From Oscillospiraceae bacterium HV4-5-C5C (GTDB lineage Bacteria > Bacillota > Clostridia > Saccharofermentanales > Fastidiosipilaceae): a stretch of 64,000 nt of DNA. The DNA lies in assembly GCA_012034405.1 (NCBI GenBank), contig JAAVLZ010000006.1, positions 62,001-126,000 on the forward strand, given 5' to 3'. The translations under genes were made by a program, and so were the position numbers. Below are positions 34,139 to 42,514 of the stretch, piece by piece. Position 1 is the first letter of the stretch; each line of letters opens with the position of its first letter. Below the pieces are notes generated by a model. It ran no database searches. It was not told the origin of the DNA and saw only the letters and a program-made list of their open reading frames with translations.

Positions 34139-35650
34139 ATGTTAGGTCATGCCAACTGGAACTACCGGCCTTACAGCCGGATCACCGATCCCGAGCGCCG
34201 GATCAATCCGTTTATCTGCCGTCTGGAGCCGCATGCTCAGACACTGTGCTTTGAGTGGCTGGACCCAGCCGCGGAGCAGGCGGCTGCCATGGCCGGCGCA
34301 GATGGGCTGGCAGCGGCTGCGGCTGCGGCCCCTGGCTACACTGCGTATTGGCGGATCTGGGGCTCCGGCAGTGATTATCACAGCCAGCCGCTGGATCCGA
34401 CCTGCACGGATGCTAAGCTGGAGGGGCTGACAGCTGGCCGGGATTATGAGCTTTATATAGAGCGCCAGCCGGAGCGCCGCCGCAGCCCGAGCCGTCGTTT
34501 TCGCACCGGCGAAGCGGTGGGACAGATTGTCAATTACCTGCATCCGGAAGATCCGGTTTACAGCTTTTCCGGCCATAGCCTGTGCAGTCCGTCGTTGTTG
34601 AAACTACCGTCAGGTCGCCTGCTGGCTTCTATGGATGTCTTTGCGGGCGGCCGTCCGCAAAATCTCAGCTTGCTTTTTGCCTCTGATGATCAGGGACAAA
34701 GCTGGCATTATCTGACTGACCTGCTGCCCTGCTTTTGGGGCAAGCTGTTTTATCATCGCGGCCGCACCTACCTGTTAGCTCACAGCACGGAGTACGGGCA
34801 TCTGCTGATCGGTTGTTCAGAAGATGAAGGTCTGACCTGGTCGGCACCGGTTATCATCCTGCCCGGCGGGGGTTCTCAGGATCAGGGTCCGCACAAGGCG
34901 CCTATGCCGGTGATTGAGCACCAGGGCCGGCTGTTTACCGCCATTGATTACGGCTCCTGGGGTTCAGGCGGCTTTAAACACGCCCTGCTGTCCATTGACG
35001 TCTCCGCGGATCTCATGCAAGCATCAAACTGGACCTGCTCAGACTTCCTGGCCTATGATCCAGCCTGGCCAGGTGCCTGTCAGGGGCCCTGTATGGGCGG
35101 ACTGGAGGGCAATGCCGTAGTGGGGCCGGACGGAGAAATCTACAATGTGCTGCGCTACCAGATGGCGGGCAGCCACCCAGCCTATGGGCGTGCCTTGGTC
35201 CTCCGCGGCTCCTGGCGACAGCCGGAAGACAGACTGCAGTTTGCCTGGTTTGCTGACTTTAACGGCGGCAGCAATTCCAAATTCGACCTGCTTTATGATC
35301 CGCCATCCAAAGCTTACTGGGCCATCGTCAGCGAGGTGGTGGAGTCTGAGCATCCGGCCCAGCGCAATGTCCTGTCGCTGGCCTGTTCCACGGATCTGAA
35401 ACGCTTCAGGATCGTGCGGAGACTGCTTGACTTCAGGCAGGAGGACCCGGCCTGCGTGGGCTTTCAGTATGTCAGTTTTCTGATTGATGGTAAGGATATC
35501 CTTTACTTATGCCGAACCGCCTTGAATCATGCTCGCAATATGCATGACGCTAACTATTCAACTTTCCATCGCATTCGTGATTTCCGTCAATATCTTCCGG
35601 GGTCAGCTTATCTGGATCAAGGCAGCGCTCCACCTTGCCCAGGTGACTGA
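34139..35650 (+). CDS. Sialidase-like beta-propeller protein with Asp boxes
   Basis: Cytoplasmic protein (503 aa) of the sialidase/BNR-repeat superfamily. Two canonical Asp boxes are visible, SDDQGQSW (about residues 182-189) and SEDEGLTW (about 227-234); the rest fits a propeller. The first ~125 residues look like a separate beta domain, possibly FN3-like, with an Ala-rich loop near 47-65. No signal peptide, so it must act on imported material. I could not identify the Arg triad of true sialidases. It could be an exo-sialidase relative, or a propeller lyase/hydrolase acting on uronate-containing glycans. The 3' end overlaps the convergent CobW gene by 101 bp. Confidence 0.75.
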   Translation: MLGHANWNYRPYSRITDPERRINPFICRLEPHAQTLCFEWLDPAAEQAAAMAGADGLAAAAAAAPGYTAYWRIWGSGSDYHSQPLDPTCTDAKLEGLTAGRDYELYIERQPERRRSPSRRFRTGEAVGQIVNYLHPEDPVYSFSGHSLCSPSLLKLPSGRLLASMDVFAGGRPQNLSLLFASDDQGQSWHYLTDLLPCFWGKLFYHRGRTYLLAHSTEYGHLLIGCSEDEGLTWSAPVIILPGGGSQDQGPHKAPMPVIEHQGRLFTAIDYGSWGSGGFKHALLSIDVSADLMQASNWTCSDFLAYDPAWPGACQGPCMGGLEGNAVVGPDGEIYNVLRYQMAGSHPAYGRALVLRGSWRQPEDRLQFAWFADFNGGSNSKFDLLYDPPSKAYWAIVSEVVESEHPAQRNVLSLACSTDLKRFRIVRRLLDFRQEDPACVGFQYVSFLIDGKDILYLCRTALNHARNMHDANYSTFHRIRDFRQYLPGSAYLDQGSAPPCPGD

Positions 35651-36680
35651 ACGCGGTTATGATACCTGCCGGGTCCAGCCCGTGTCCGATAACCACAGCC
35701 CGTCCACGGGCTGTGGTTTTTTCACTGGCTTTGACTTCAAACCGTTGGTTGGTCACATCAAAAGCCAGCGGACCGGCCAGGCTCCGGCAAAAACCCTTCG
35801 CTCGTACGATGGCGCCAAACCGGCCTTCGCAAAGGCTGCTGAGCAGCAGCGTCAGGCGGGCGGGGTCCGCTGCCGGCGTATCAAGATAAACACCCAGATT
35901 TTCCAGTTCCGAGGTCAGGTCAGACTCCGTCTGCGCAGAGCCGGCTGCCGAGACAGGCTGGCCGGCGATCCACCGGGTCCGCAACAGGTTCAGCCACGCT
36001 GCTTCTGACCAACGGCTGTAGTGCTGCCGCGGGAAATGCATGGCAGCTGGTAAATTGCCCTCCGGCCGCAACAGGTTTATGCAGCGATCAAAATCAGCTT
36101 CGCTGAAAGCCTCACTGTGAGACAGCAGCAACCAGCCACAGCTGACCAAAAGATTCCGGGTCAGCTCCGGGTAATCGGCCAGCTGCCGGTCCGCTGAACG
36201 TGCGTCCACTATGGACACTGGCGCCAGCAGCCGGATCTGATCGCCGTAACAGATTTTCTGTAATTCTTCCAGGATACGGCCGGGGTAAGCTACGCCGCTG
36301 GGCTCAACAACCAGATAATCCGGATTCAGAGCATTGGCTATGGTCAGGACTGAATGGGCAAAGCTCAGGGACATAGAGCAACAGATGCAGCCTTCTGTCA
36401 GTTCCCAGATGCGCCGGGCCTGGGGCAGAGCGGACTGGGCCCGTTCCCGCAAGGGGGCAGACCGGGTCGGGTTACTGGCCTGAACCGCGGCCGGGTCAGG
36501 AACGGCCGGCTCAGGAGGGTCTGCCGAACGGTTGTCCGGATCCAACCGGGGTCCGTCCACCGAAAGCGGGCCATATTCATTTTCAAGAATAACAAATTCG
36601 CGGCCGCAGGCTCGGCTCAGTGCTCGGATGAAGGTGGTTTTGCCGGCACCCAGAAAACCTGAAATCAATAATATATCCAT
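35550..36680 (-). CDS. CobW/P47K family GTP-binding protein (metallochaperone type)
   Basis: GTPase of the CobW/ZNG1/YeiR group (376 aa), thought to deliver metal ions to client proteins. P-loop GFLGAGKTT (residues 8-16), ENEYG, and the metal-binding GCICC motif (97-101); VVEPSG is the switch region. A Pro/Ala-rich insertion of about 40 residues (46-88) separates the first two motifs. A C-terminal CobW_C-like domain follows. Start 36680 is chosen by alignment of the P-loop; no good ribosome site is visible, and ATG 36719 (weak GGAAG) is an alternative. An intrinsic terminator for the opposite operon lies within its coding region. Confidence 0.88.
   Translation of the reverse strand: MDILLISGFLGAGKTTFIRALSRACGREFVILENEYGPLSVDGPRLDPDNRSADPPEPAVPDPAAVQASNPTRSAPLRERAQSALPQARRIWELTEGCICCSMSLSFAHSVLTIANALNPDYLVVEPSGVAYPGRILEELQKICYGDQIRLLAPVSIVDARSADRQLADYPELTRNLLVSCGWLLLSHSEAFSEADFDRCINLLRPEGNLPAAMHFPRQHYSRWSEAAWLNLLRTRWIAGQPVSAAGSAQTESDLTSELENLGVYLDTPAADPARLTLLLSSLCEGRFGAIVRAKGFCRSLAGPLAFDVTNQRFEVKASEKTTARGRAVVIGHGLDPAGIITAFSHLGKVERCLDPDKLTPEDIDGNHECDGKLNS
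35691..35722 (+). terminator. Intrinsic terminator of the importer/sialidase-like operon, inside the CobW gene
   Basis: AACCACAGCCCG (35691-35702), a 4-nt loop TCCA, the perfect 12-bp complement (35707-35718), then TTTT. It is 41 bp after the plus-strand stop at 35650 and lies fully within the minus-strand coding sequence, where it encodes part of the CobW C-terminal domain. Confidence 0.85.
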
Positions 36681-36794
36681 AACACAATTATACAAAACAG
36701 CACCGGTACGTCTGCTCATAGCGGGCTTCCGCAGCCAGTGCTGTCAGATGATATCCTTTCTCCTATCCCTTCAGGGGAGGGGGAAACGTTAGCT

Positions 36795-37850
36795 TCAGAT
36801 TACGACCACCGGTTTGATCAGATCCGCGGGTTTATCTTTCATCAGCATGAGCGCGTCTTCAACGTGTTCAAAGCCCGTAAAGCGATGGGTGATCAGACGG
36901 GAAACATCAAGTTTACCGCAGGCTACCAGGCTGCCCAGCTTTTCCATGCGCAGACGGCCGCCTGGCATTAAACCGCCGGCAATCGTCTTATGGCCCATAC
37001 CGACACCCCACTCAACCCGGGGGATCTTGATGTATTCGCCGCTGCCCAGGTAATTGACGTTGCCAATCCGGCCGCCGGCTTTGACACATTTTACAGCCGG
37101 TTCAAAGGTGTCGACGGTACCGCCGGCAATGATGACCTTGTCAACGCCCTTGCCGCCGGTCAGATCCATCACCTGTTCATCAATGGAGCCGTCTTTGTAG
37201 CCGATAAACTGGGTAGCTCCGTAGTATTTAGCCGCGTCCCGGCACACCTGCCGGGTGCCGACGGCAATGATCTCAGACGCGCCATGCAGATTGGCGCCGG
37301 CCACTGACATCAGACCGACCGGTCCAATCCCGATAACCAGAACCGTGTCACCAAACTGGACATCGGCCAGCTCCGCACCATGAAAACCGGTGGGAACCAT
37401 ATCAGAGAGCATACAGGCCTCAGCTGGCTGGATATTTTCAGGGAGCAGCGCCAGGTTGCCGTCGGCATCGTTCACATGAAAATATTCGCCAAAAACGCCA
37501 TCTTTAAAGTTGGAAAACTTCCAGCCACAGAGCATGCCGCCGGAATGCATAGAATAACCGGCCTGAGCTTCTACTGAATTCCAGTCCGGGGTGATAGCCG
37601 GCACCAGCACTTTGTCGCCTGGCTTAAAGTCTTTGACCAGGGAGCCGACTTCTACAATTTCGCCGCAACCTTCATGACCCAGGATCAGATTCTCTTTTGG
37701 TCCCAGCGCGCCCTCCCAGACCGTGTGCACGTCAGAGGTACAAGGTGCCAGAGCCAGGGGACGGACGATGGCATCCATAGGGCCACAGACCGGGCGATTC
37801 TTTTCAATCCAGCCAGTCTGGCCAATCTTAAGCATTGCAAAACCCTTCAT
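36795..37850 (-). CDS. NADP-dependent secondary alcohol dehydrogenase (zinc-containing)
   Basis: Zinc MDR dehydrogenase (351 aa) closely resembling Thermoanaerobacter brockii and Clostridium beijerinckii ADH, which interconvert 2-propanol/acetone and similar pairs. The residues fall on the same numbers: Cys37, His59 and Asp150 for catalytic zinc; Gly198, Arg200 and Tyr218 for NADP, with Thr199 replacing the usual Ser. GFHGAELADV and HKTIAGGLMPGGRLRME are highly conserved. Start 37850 follows AAAGGCAGG; an in-frame ATG at 37877 would add nine residues absent from the family. A single-gene unit with its own promoter region. Confidence 0.95.
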   Translation of the reverse strand: MKGFAMLKIGQTGWIEKNRPVCGPMDAIVRPLALAPCTSDVHTVWEGALGPKENLILGHEGCGEIVEVGSLVKDFKPGDKVLVPAITPDWNSVEAQAGYSMHSGGMLCGWKFSNFKDGVFGEYFHVNDADGNLALLPENIQPAEACMLSDMVPTGFHGAELADVQFGDTVLVIGIGPVGLMSVAGANLHGASEIIAVGTRQVCRDAAKYYGATQFIGYKDGSIDEQVMDLTGGKGVDKVIIAGGTVDTFEPAVKCVKAGGRIGNVNYLGSGEYIKIPRVEWGVGMGHKTIAGGLMPGGRLRMEKLGSLVACGKLDVSRLITHRFTGFEHVEDALMLMKDKPADLIKPVVVI

Positions 37851-38218
37851 AAATAGACCTGCCTTTCTTATATGCAATCATTGCGCGGCTACTTGAGCGT
37901 TACCGCGCGGACTGATGTGCTTAGGATAGCCGTAAAACCCCAATAATACAATATAAAAATATCGATAAATTCACAACGGAATACGATATACGTGATAACC
38001 GTTGCGCAAGCAACCGAATGTCCGTTTACCTGGAAGCAAGTAGCTTAGCCGGTGCAGGCACTTAAACAAACTATCATTTATAATAAATTATGTAATACCG
38101 TAAAAATACATCATAATGTTGCGAATGGTATCGTCAGAGATATAGCAAGTATATTAACAGAATGGCAGGCGGAAGGCGTGAGCCCTACGGAGTACCGGAA
38201 AAAGGACAGAGGTAAAGC
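37851..38218. other. Divergent AT-rich intergenic region (alcohol dehydrogenase / cdd)
   Basis: A 368-bp non-coding region. On the minus strand TTGTGA (37976-37971), 17 bp, TATTGT (37953-37948) is a candidate adh promoter. An inverted repeat CAACGG (37974-37979)/CCGTTG (37999-38004) covers its upstream edge, and GCGCGG/CCGCGC (37883-37908) forms a leader hairpin. On the plus strand TATAAT at 38079-38084 may serve cdd, without a clear -35. No Rex-type operator was seen. Confidence 0.45.
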
Positions 38219-38683
38219 ATGAAACAAAGCGAAGCTGGCCGTGCGGGCGAGATGGACCCAGACCGGTTAATCCAGGCCGCGCTGCAGGCGCGGCAAAGGG
38301 CCTGGGCGCCTTATTCAGGTTTTGGGGTCGGAGCAGCTATCCTGGCCGTCAGCGGCAAGATTTACACTGGCTGTAATATTGAAAACGCCAGCTACGGCGC
38401 GACTATCTGTGCGGAACGCGCAGCAGTGGCCCAGGCTGTATCCGCCGGTGAGCGGTACTTTTCAGCGGTAGCCGTGGTTGGCTTTAGCAGCTGCGTCAGG
38501 CCGGCTGACCGGCCGCTGGCCTGGCCCTGTGGTATCTGCCGCCAGGTCCTCAGTGAGTTTTCCGGACCGGATTTACCGGTTTATGTGGCCAGATCAGCAA
38601 CGGATTATGTCATGCTGACGCTGGGGCAGCTGCTGCCCTATCAGTTTGGCTCAGATCAGCTGGCCCCAGAGCCGTCGGATTAG
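38219..38683 (+). CDS. cdd: Cytidine deaminase
   Basis: Zinc hydrolase (154 aa) converting cytidine and deoxycytidine to uridine forms in pyrimidine salvage. The zinc site has three cysteines, Cys64 in CAERAA, and Cys104 and Cys107 in PCGICRQ, as in homotetrameric bacterial enzymes; Glu66 is the proton shuttle. PYSGFGVGAA and GCNIENASYG are family motifs. AGAGG precedes the ATG. The stop overlaps the convergent nitroreductase stop by 4 bp. Confidence 0.95.
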   Translation: MKQSEAGRAGEMDPDRLIQAALQARQRAWAPYSGFGVGAAILAVSGKIYTGCNIENASYGATICAERAAVAQAVSAGERYFSAVAVVGFSSCVRPADRPLAWPCGICRQVLSEFSGPDLPVYVARSATDYVMLTLGQLLPYQFGSDQLAPEPSD

Positions 38684-39282
38684 TCTTGCTCGCTTAAGAT
38701 CTCCGCCGGTGCCTGATTCAGGCTCAGGACCTGCCGGAGCGGCCGCTTGGGCACATGCAGCAGCCCTGCCTGATCCAGGTAGTAACGCTGCTGAGCCAGC
38801 GGGCTGTCTTCTGCCTGCGGTGTTTCTGCCGGATAGCCCAGCGCGATGAGACTATGTAACTGATAGCAGGCGGGATCTATCTTCAGCAGCTTCAGGATAG
38901 CAGGGCGATCAATGGCGCCCATCCAGCAACTGCCGATGCCCTGTTGCCAGGCTTTATAAATAAAGGCGACTGCCTGAGCGGCGCAGTCATTATCTGAGCC
39001 CTGCGGCTTGAGTCGGAGATCATTCAGCAGCAAAAGGTAAGCGGTGGGCGCCTGCTCAGGGGCGGGTGTGTACCTGGGATACAGATACGCAGCAAAACGC
39101 AGCAGCGGAAAGATCTCGCGGCAAAGCTCCGGCCGGTTGATCAGTACCTGCCGCACCGGCTGCAGGTTAGCTGACTGCGGTGCCAGCCGGGCTGCGTCTG
39201 CACAGGCTATGAGCTGAGCTTCCGCTATGATCTGCTGGCTGAAATGGCGGATACTGCGGCGAGTGGTAAAAAAATCATCCAT
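38680..39282 (-). CDS. Nitroreductase family protein
   Basis: FMN-dependent nitroreductase-fold protein (200 aa). The N-terminal FFTTRRSIRHFS and the central GIGSCWMGAIDRPAILKLL match the family; IALGYPAE is the usual C-terminal segment. Start 39282 follows AAGGAAGC; the longer frame to 39402 is unsupported. Reduces nitro compounds, quinones or enones with NAD(P)H. It is convergent with cdd and apparently monocistronic. Confidence 0.9.
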   Translation of the reverse strand: MDDFFTTRRSIRHFSQQIIAEAQLIACADAARLAPQSANLQPVRQVLINRPELCREIFPLLRFAAYLYPRYTPAPEQAPTAYLLLLNDLRLKPQGSDNDCAAQAVAFIYKAWQQGIGSCWMGAIDRPAILKLLKIDPACYQLHSLIALGYPAETPQAEDSPLAQQRYYLDQAGLLHVPKRPLRQVLSLNQAPAEILSEQD

Positions 39283-39605
39283 TGATATTGCTTCCTTGAA
39301 CCCCGGGGGATATAGGCTGCATCCCGGGCTGTCAGATCTGATTATAAACATTCGTTCCATTCTGAGCCAGGCTTTCGCTACCTTCGCGGGGCAGCGGTCC
39401 ATTTACTGTAAATAACACAAAGCTGATTTCATTCATCAGGCAACTGGTTGCATATGGCTGCTGAGCAGGTGACCAGGAAACCTTTGCGGCCGGTTCCGAC
39501 AGGTAAAGCGCACCTCAGCTTTATGTCCCGGACCGCTGCAATCATACGACCACGCTGAAATGCTATAATATAGTTTATAGATAAACTAAGGGAGGCTTTA
39601 GCTGC
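39283..39605. other. Divergent intergenic region with palindrome
   Basis: A 323-bp non-coding region between the nitroreductase and the membrane protein gene. Its only clear elements are TATAAT at 39564-39569 and the palindrome directly after it, listed separately. Confidence 0.5.
39564..39588 (+). promoter_or_regulatory. -10 element followed by an 18-bp palindrome
   Basis: TATAAT at 39564-39569, then TAGTTTATAGATAAACTA at 39571-39588: perfect 8-bp arms around a 2-bp centre, covering the expected transcription start. No consensus -35 is seen, so an activator, or repression by a dimer at this site, is plausible. Confidence 0.5.
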
Positions 39606-41033
39606 TTGCCATTAAATAGTCGTCAGCTCGGAGAGCCGCAGACAGGGGCTGCTGAGACGGCACGGCACCCGGGCGCCGCGGCAGAGGCCCGCGCGCTGGA
39701 GCGTGTCCGTTCAGATGATCCCGACCTGCCGCGTAAAAACCGGCAGCACCGCCGCCTGCTTCGCACAGGTTTCTTGTTGCATGTGCTGTTGCTGCTGCTG
39801 CTGCTGGCAGGCTGGCTGGCGGTGGCTTTTACGACGGACCCGCTGCCGCTGGAGCAGCTGCCGGCTACGGGCCCGGCCAGCTATCTGCTGCACAGCCTGC
39901 GTCCGTATACGCTCTGGTACTGGTTCTTCCTCGGCCTGGGAGACTCGGCCAGCCTGATTATGTGCTGGAAACAGGCGCGGTTTAGTCCTTTCCTGCTCCT
40001 CAGCCTTTTTTTGCTGGCCGCCGGGTTTTTCTGGCTGGGGATGGGCATGAGTCCGGCCGCGGTCGTGCTGATGTATCTGGGCATTTTGCTGCAGCTGGCG
40101 CTGCTGCTGATCGGCATCCGCTGGAAGCAGCTCAGCCGGGAGAGTGACTATTATCCCAGTTTAATACAGGTCCGGGGCTTGAGAGAAGTGCCGCGTGAAT
40201 CCGCTCATTATCCCGTGATTTATCTGAATCAGCTCAATCAGCCGGTACGCCGGGAGACCCTTGCGGCGGTAACCGCTCATTATCTTTACAGCTGGACTCA
40301 GCTGCCGGACAGCTGGCAGGATTATCAGGAGCTGCCGCTGGCGGCGGTTAAGGATCTGAGGGTGGATGAAGCGCAGCACAAAGTGACGTTGCTGGCTTCC
40401 GGTGCCGCGGCCCGGGTTTTCCGCAGCCGGGGCCTGCGCGCAATCAATGACCGCCGGCCGGAACAACGGTATAAACTCAGCTGGACGCTGGCAGATGACG
40501 CCTCCTGGCAGACGCTGGTTACCTTGCTGGAGTTGTATACCGGACTTGAAGCGCGGCAGGCCTCTGACATTCCTTCCTACCTGCTCCTGCTGGCGCCGCC
40601 GCAGGGGGAGATCAGCTATCTGGACAGCCATGATGACCGGGATATACAGCCGGCCGGCCTGCGGCCATTCAGAGATCTGGAGCAGGCCCGGCAGCGGGCT
40701 GAGCAGCTGCGGGCAGAAACACCCGGCCTGCAGGTCCGGGTGGCGGATGTCGATCCGGAGGTACCGCGGCTGCCCCTGCCGCCGTCAGCTGCCCCGCGCC
40801 GCAGCGGCTGGCCGGGCTTGCTGGCCGCGCTGCTGCTGGTACTCCTGTCTCCGTTGCTGGGCAGCAAAGCCGGAGCCGGCGCGGGGGTGGCGGTGCTGCT
40901 GTTCTTAACTGCCGCGGCAGAGGCCTGGCGCGCGCCGGAAGCCCGCCGGACCAGGAGGCTGGCGGTGGCTGCGTCCTTGCTGAGCACGGCCGGCTTAGCT
41001 TTAACGCTGCTGTTTTATCTGTACCATGGCTGA
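39606..41033 (+). CDS. Uncharacterised membrane protein
   Basis: I do not recognise this 475-aa protein. It has a polar N-terminus, hydrophobic helices at about residues 53-74, 96-118, 124-146 and 149-170, a ~220-residue soluble domain (about 175-395), then two or three more C-terminal helices from about 400. The soluble part includes the phrases ELPLAAVKDLRVDE and AQHKVTLLASGAAARVF, suggesting a beta-rich domain. TTG start with GGGAGG about 10 nt upstream. Codon use is GC-rich. It precedes hflX with a 114-bp gap and could be a separate unit. Confidence 0.7.
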   Translation: MPLNSRQLGEPQTGAAETARHPGAAAEARALERVRSDDPDLPRKNRQHRRLLRTGFLLHVLLLLLLLAGWLAVAFTTDPLPLEQLPATGPASYLLHSLRPYTLWYWFFLGLGDSASLIMCWKQARFSPFLLLSLFLLAAGFFWLGMGMSPAAVVLMYLGILLQLALLLIGIRWKQLSRESDYYPSLIQVRGLREVPRESAHYPVIYLNQLNQPVRRETLAAVTAHYLYSWTQLPDSWQDYQELPLAAVKDLRVDEAQHKVTLLASGAAARVFRSRGLRAINDRRPEQRYKLSWTLADDASWQTLVTLLELYTGLEARQASDIPSYLLLLAPPQGEISYLDSHDDRDIQPAGLRPFRDLEQARQRAEQLRAETPGLQVRVADVDPEVPRLPLPPSAAPRRSGWPGLLAALLLVLLSPLLGSKAGAGAGVAVLLFLTAAAEAWRAPEARRTRRLAVAASLLSTAGLALTLLFYLYHG

Positions 41034-41147
41034 TGGTCCGGACAGCGCTGCTCTCCGGGGATACAGCCGCCCGGCAGGGCTTTGGCTACAATAGAGGGAA
41101 CCGAAGGGCGTTTTGAACGACGCGGATATATCGAGGCAGGAGGCCGA

Positions 41148-42509
41148 ATGAATCAGGATACAGGACACAGTATGACCGGCAATCAGGGCCCGCAAGAGCG
41201 GGCGATCGTCATTGGATTAGTGACGGAGCGGGACCATCAGGCGGAGGAACGGGCGGCCGCTTCCTTAGATGAATTGACGGAATTGGTCCGGGCTTGTGGC
41301 GCACAGGTGGAAGGCCGGGCCGTGCAGTTCAGGGATAAACCGGATCCGGCCACCTATATCGGCCGGGGCAAGCTGGAGGAAATCTGCGAGCAGGCCCGGC
41401 AGCTGGAGGCCAACCTGCTGGTATTTGATGAAGAACTGAGTGGGAGCCAGACCCGCAATATACAGGAGCAAAGCGGCCTGAAGATTTTGGACCGGACGGC
41501 AGTCATCCTGGATATTTTTGCCCGGCGAGCCCGCAGCAGGGAGGGAAAACTGCAGGTGGAACTGGCACAGTATGAGTATCGGCTCAGCCGGGTCTTTCTG
41601 ATTAATGAAGCGATGAGCCGCCTGGGCGGAGGGATTGGTACCAGAGGTCCGGGTGAGAGTCAGCTGGAAACCGATCGCCGCCATATCCGCCTTCGCATCA
41701 GCAAATTGAAGCGGGAACTGGAGGAACTGGGCCAGCGCCGCAGCCGGGTGCGGGATAAACGCAGCGAGGCCGGCGCGGCGATTGTGGCTGTCGTAGGCTA
41801 CACCAACGCCGGCAAAACCAGCTTGATCAATGCCCTGGCCGGTACGGATCTGGTGGCGATGGATCAGGTTTTTGCCACGCTGGACCCGGCGGCCCGCCGC
41901 ATGGAACTGCCAGACGGGCAGGTGCTGATTCTGGTTGATACCGTAGGTTTTATCCGCAAATTGCCGCATCAGCTGGTTGAAGCATTTAAATCTACCCTGG
42001 AGGAGCTGCGCGATGCGGACCTTATTTTACAGGTGACAGATCTGGCTGATCCGGACGCTGTGGCGGAGGCAGAGGTGGTGGAGCAGCAGCTGAAGCGTCT
42101 GGATGCGCAGGAAAAACCGCGGGTTCAGGTCCTGAATAAGATTGATTTACTGGATAAACCGGTTCCGTCTTATTTGCTGACGCCGGACCGGCACGGAGTT
42201 GACCGGGTCGTCATTCCCCTGTCAGTCAAGACCGGTCAGGGCCTGCCGGAGCTCAGGGAAGCGCTGGCTCAGCTGGCCGGCCACCAGATGCTGAACTACC
42301 GTCTGACGCTGCCGTTCAGGGAGAGCGCGTTGCTGGCCTACATTAAAAATCACGCGGCGAGGCTGGAAGAACAGTATACGGAAAGCGGCGCGGTCTTAAG
42401 CTTTGGCCTGGACCGCCGGCTGAGCGGCCCGGTTGAGCGCTATCTGCAGGGGGCGGTGGCCGCTGACTCGGAGGAAACTACGGACAGTATTCAGGGAAAG
42501 AAGGATTGA
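41148..42509 (+). CDS. hflX: GTPase HflX (ribosome-associated)
   Basis: Ribosome-splitting GTPase (453 aa). The N-terminal HflX domain has YIGRGKLEE and LDRTAVILDIFARRA, then a coiled coil with GGGIGTRGPGESQLETDRR. The G domain has P-loop GYTNAGKT (residues 217-224), DTVGFIRKLP and NKIDLL. Start 41148 follows AGGAGG at 41139-41144; the ORF extends further upstream without support. TACAAT at 41087-41092 may be its -10. The next gene starts a few bases after its stop. Confidence 0.95.
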   Translation: MNQDTGHSMTGNQGPQERAIVIGLVTERDHQAEERAAASLDELTELVRACGAQVEGRAVQFRDKPDPATYIGRGKLEEICEQARQLEANLLVFDEELSGSQTRNIQEQSGLKILDRTAVILDIFARRARSREGKLQVELAQYEYRLSRVFLINEAMSRLGGGIGTRGPGESQLETDRRHIRLRISKLKRELEELGQRRSRVRDKRSEAGAAIVAVVGYTNAGKTSLINALAGTDLVAMDQVFATLDPAARRMELPDGQVLILVDTVGFIRKLPHQLVEAFKSTLEELRDADLILQVTDLADPDAVAEAEVVEQQLKRLDAQEKPRVQVLNKIDLLDKPVPSYLLTPDRHGVDRVVIPLSVKTGQGLPELREALAQLAGHQMLNYRLTLPFRESALLAYIKNHAARLEEQYTESGAVLSFGLDRRLSGPVERYLQGAVAADSEETTDSIQGKKD

Positions 42510-42514
42510 CTTAT

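Noticed and set aside
29416-35650. Annotating the operon as a standard sialic acid (nan) locus
   Set aside because: The aldolase lacks the NanA-type GSTGE loop, no NanE/NanK/NagA genes are present, and the propeller protein has no visible Arg triad or signal peptide.
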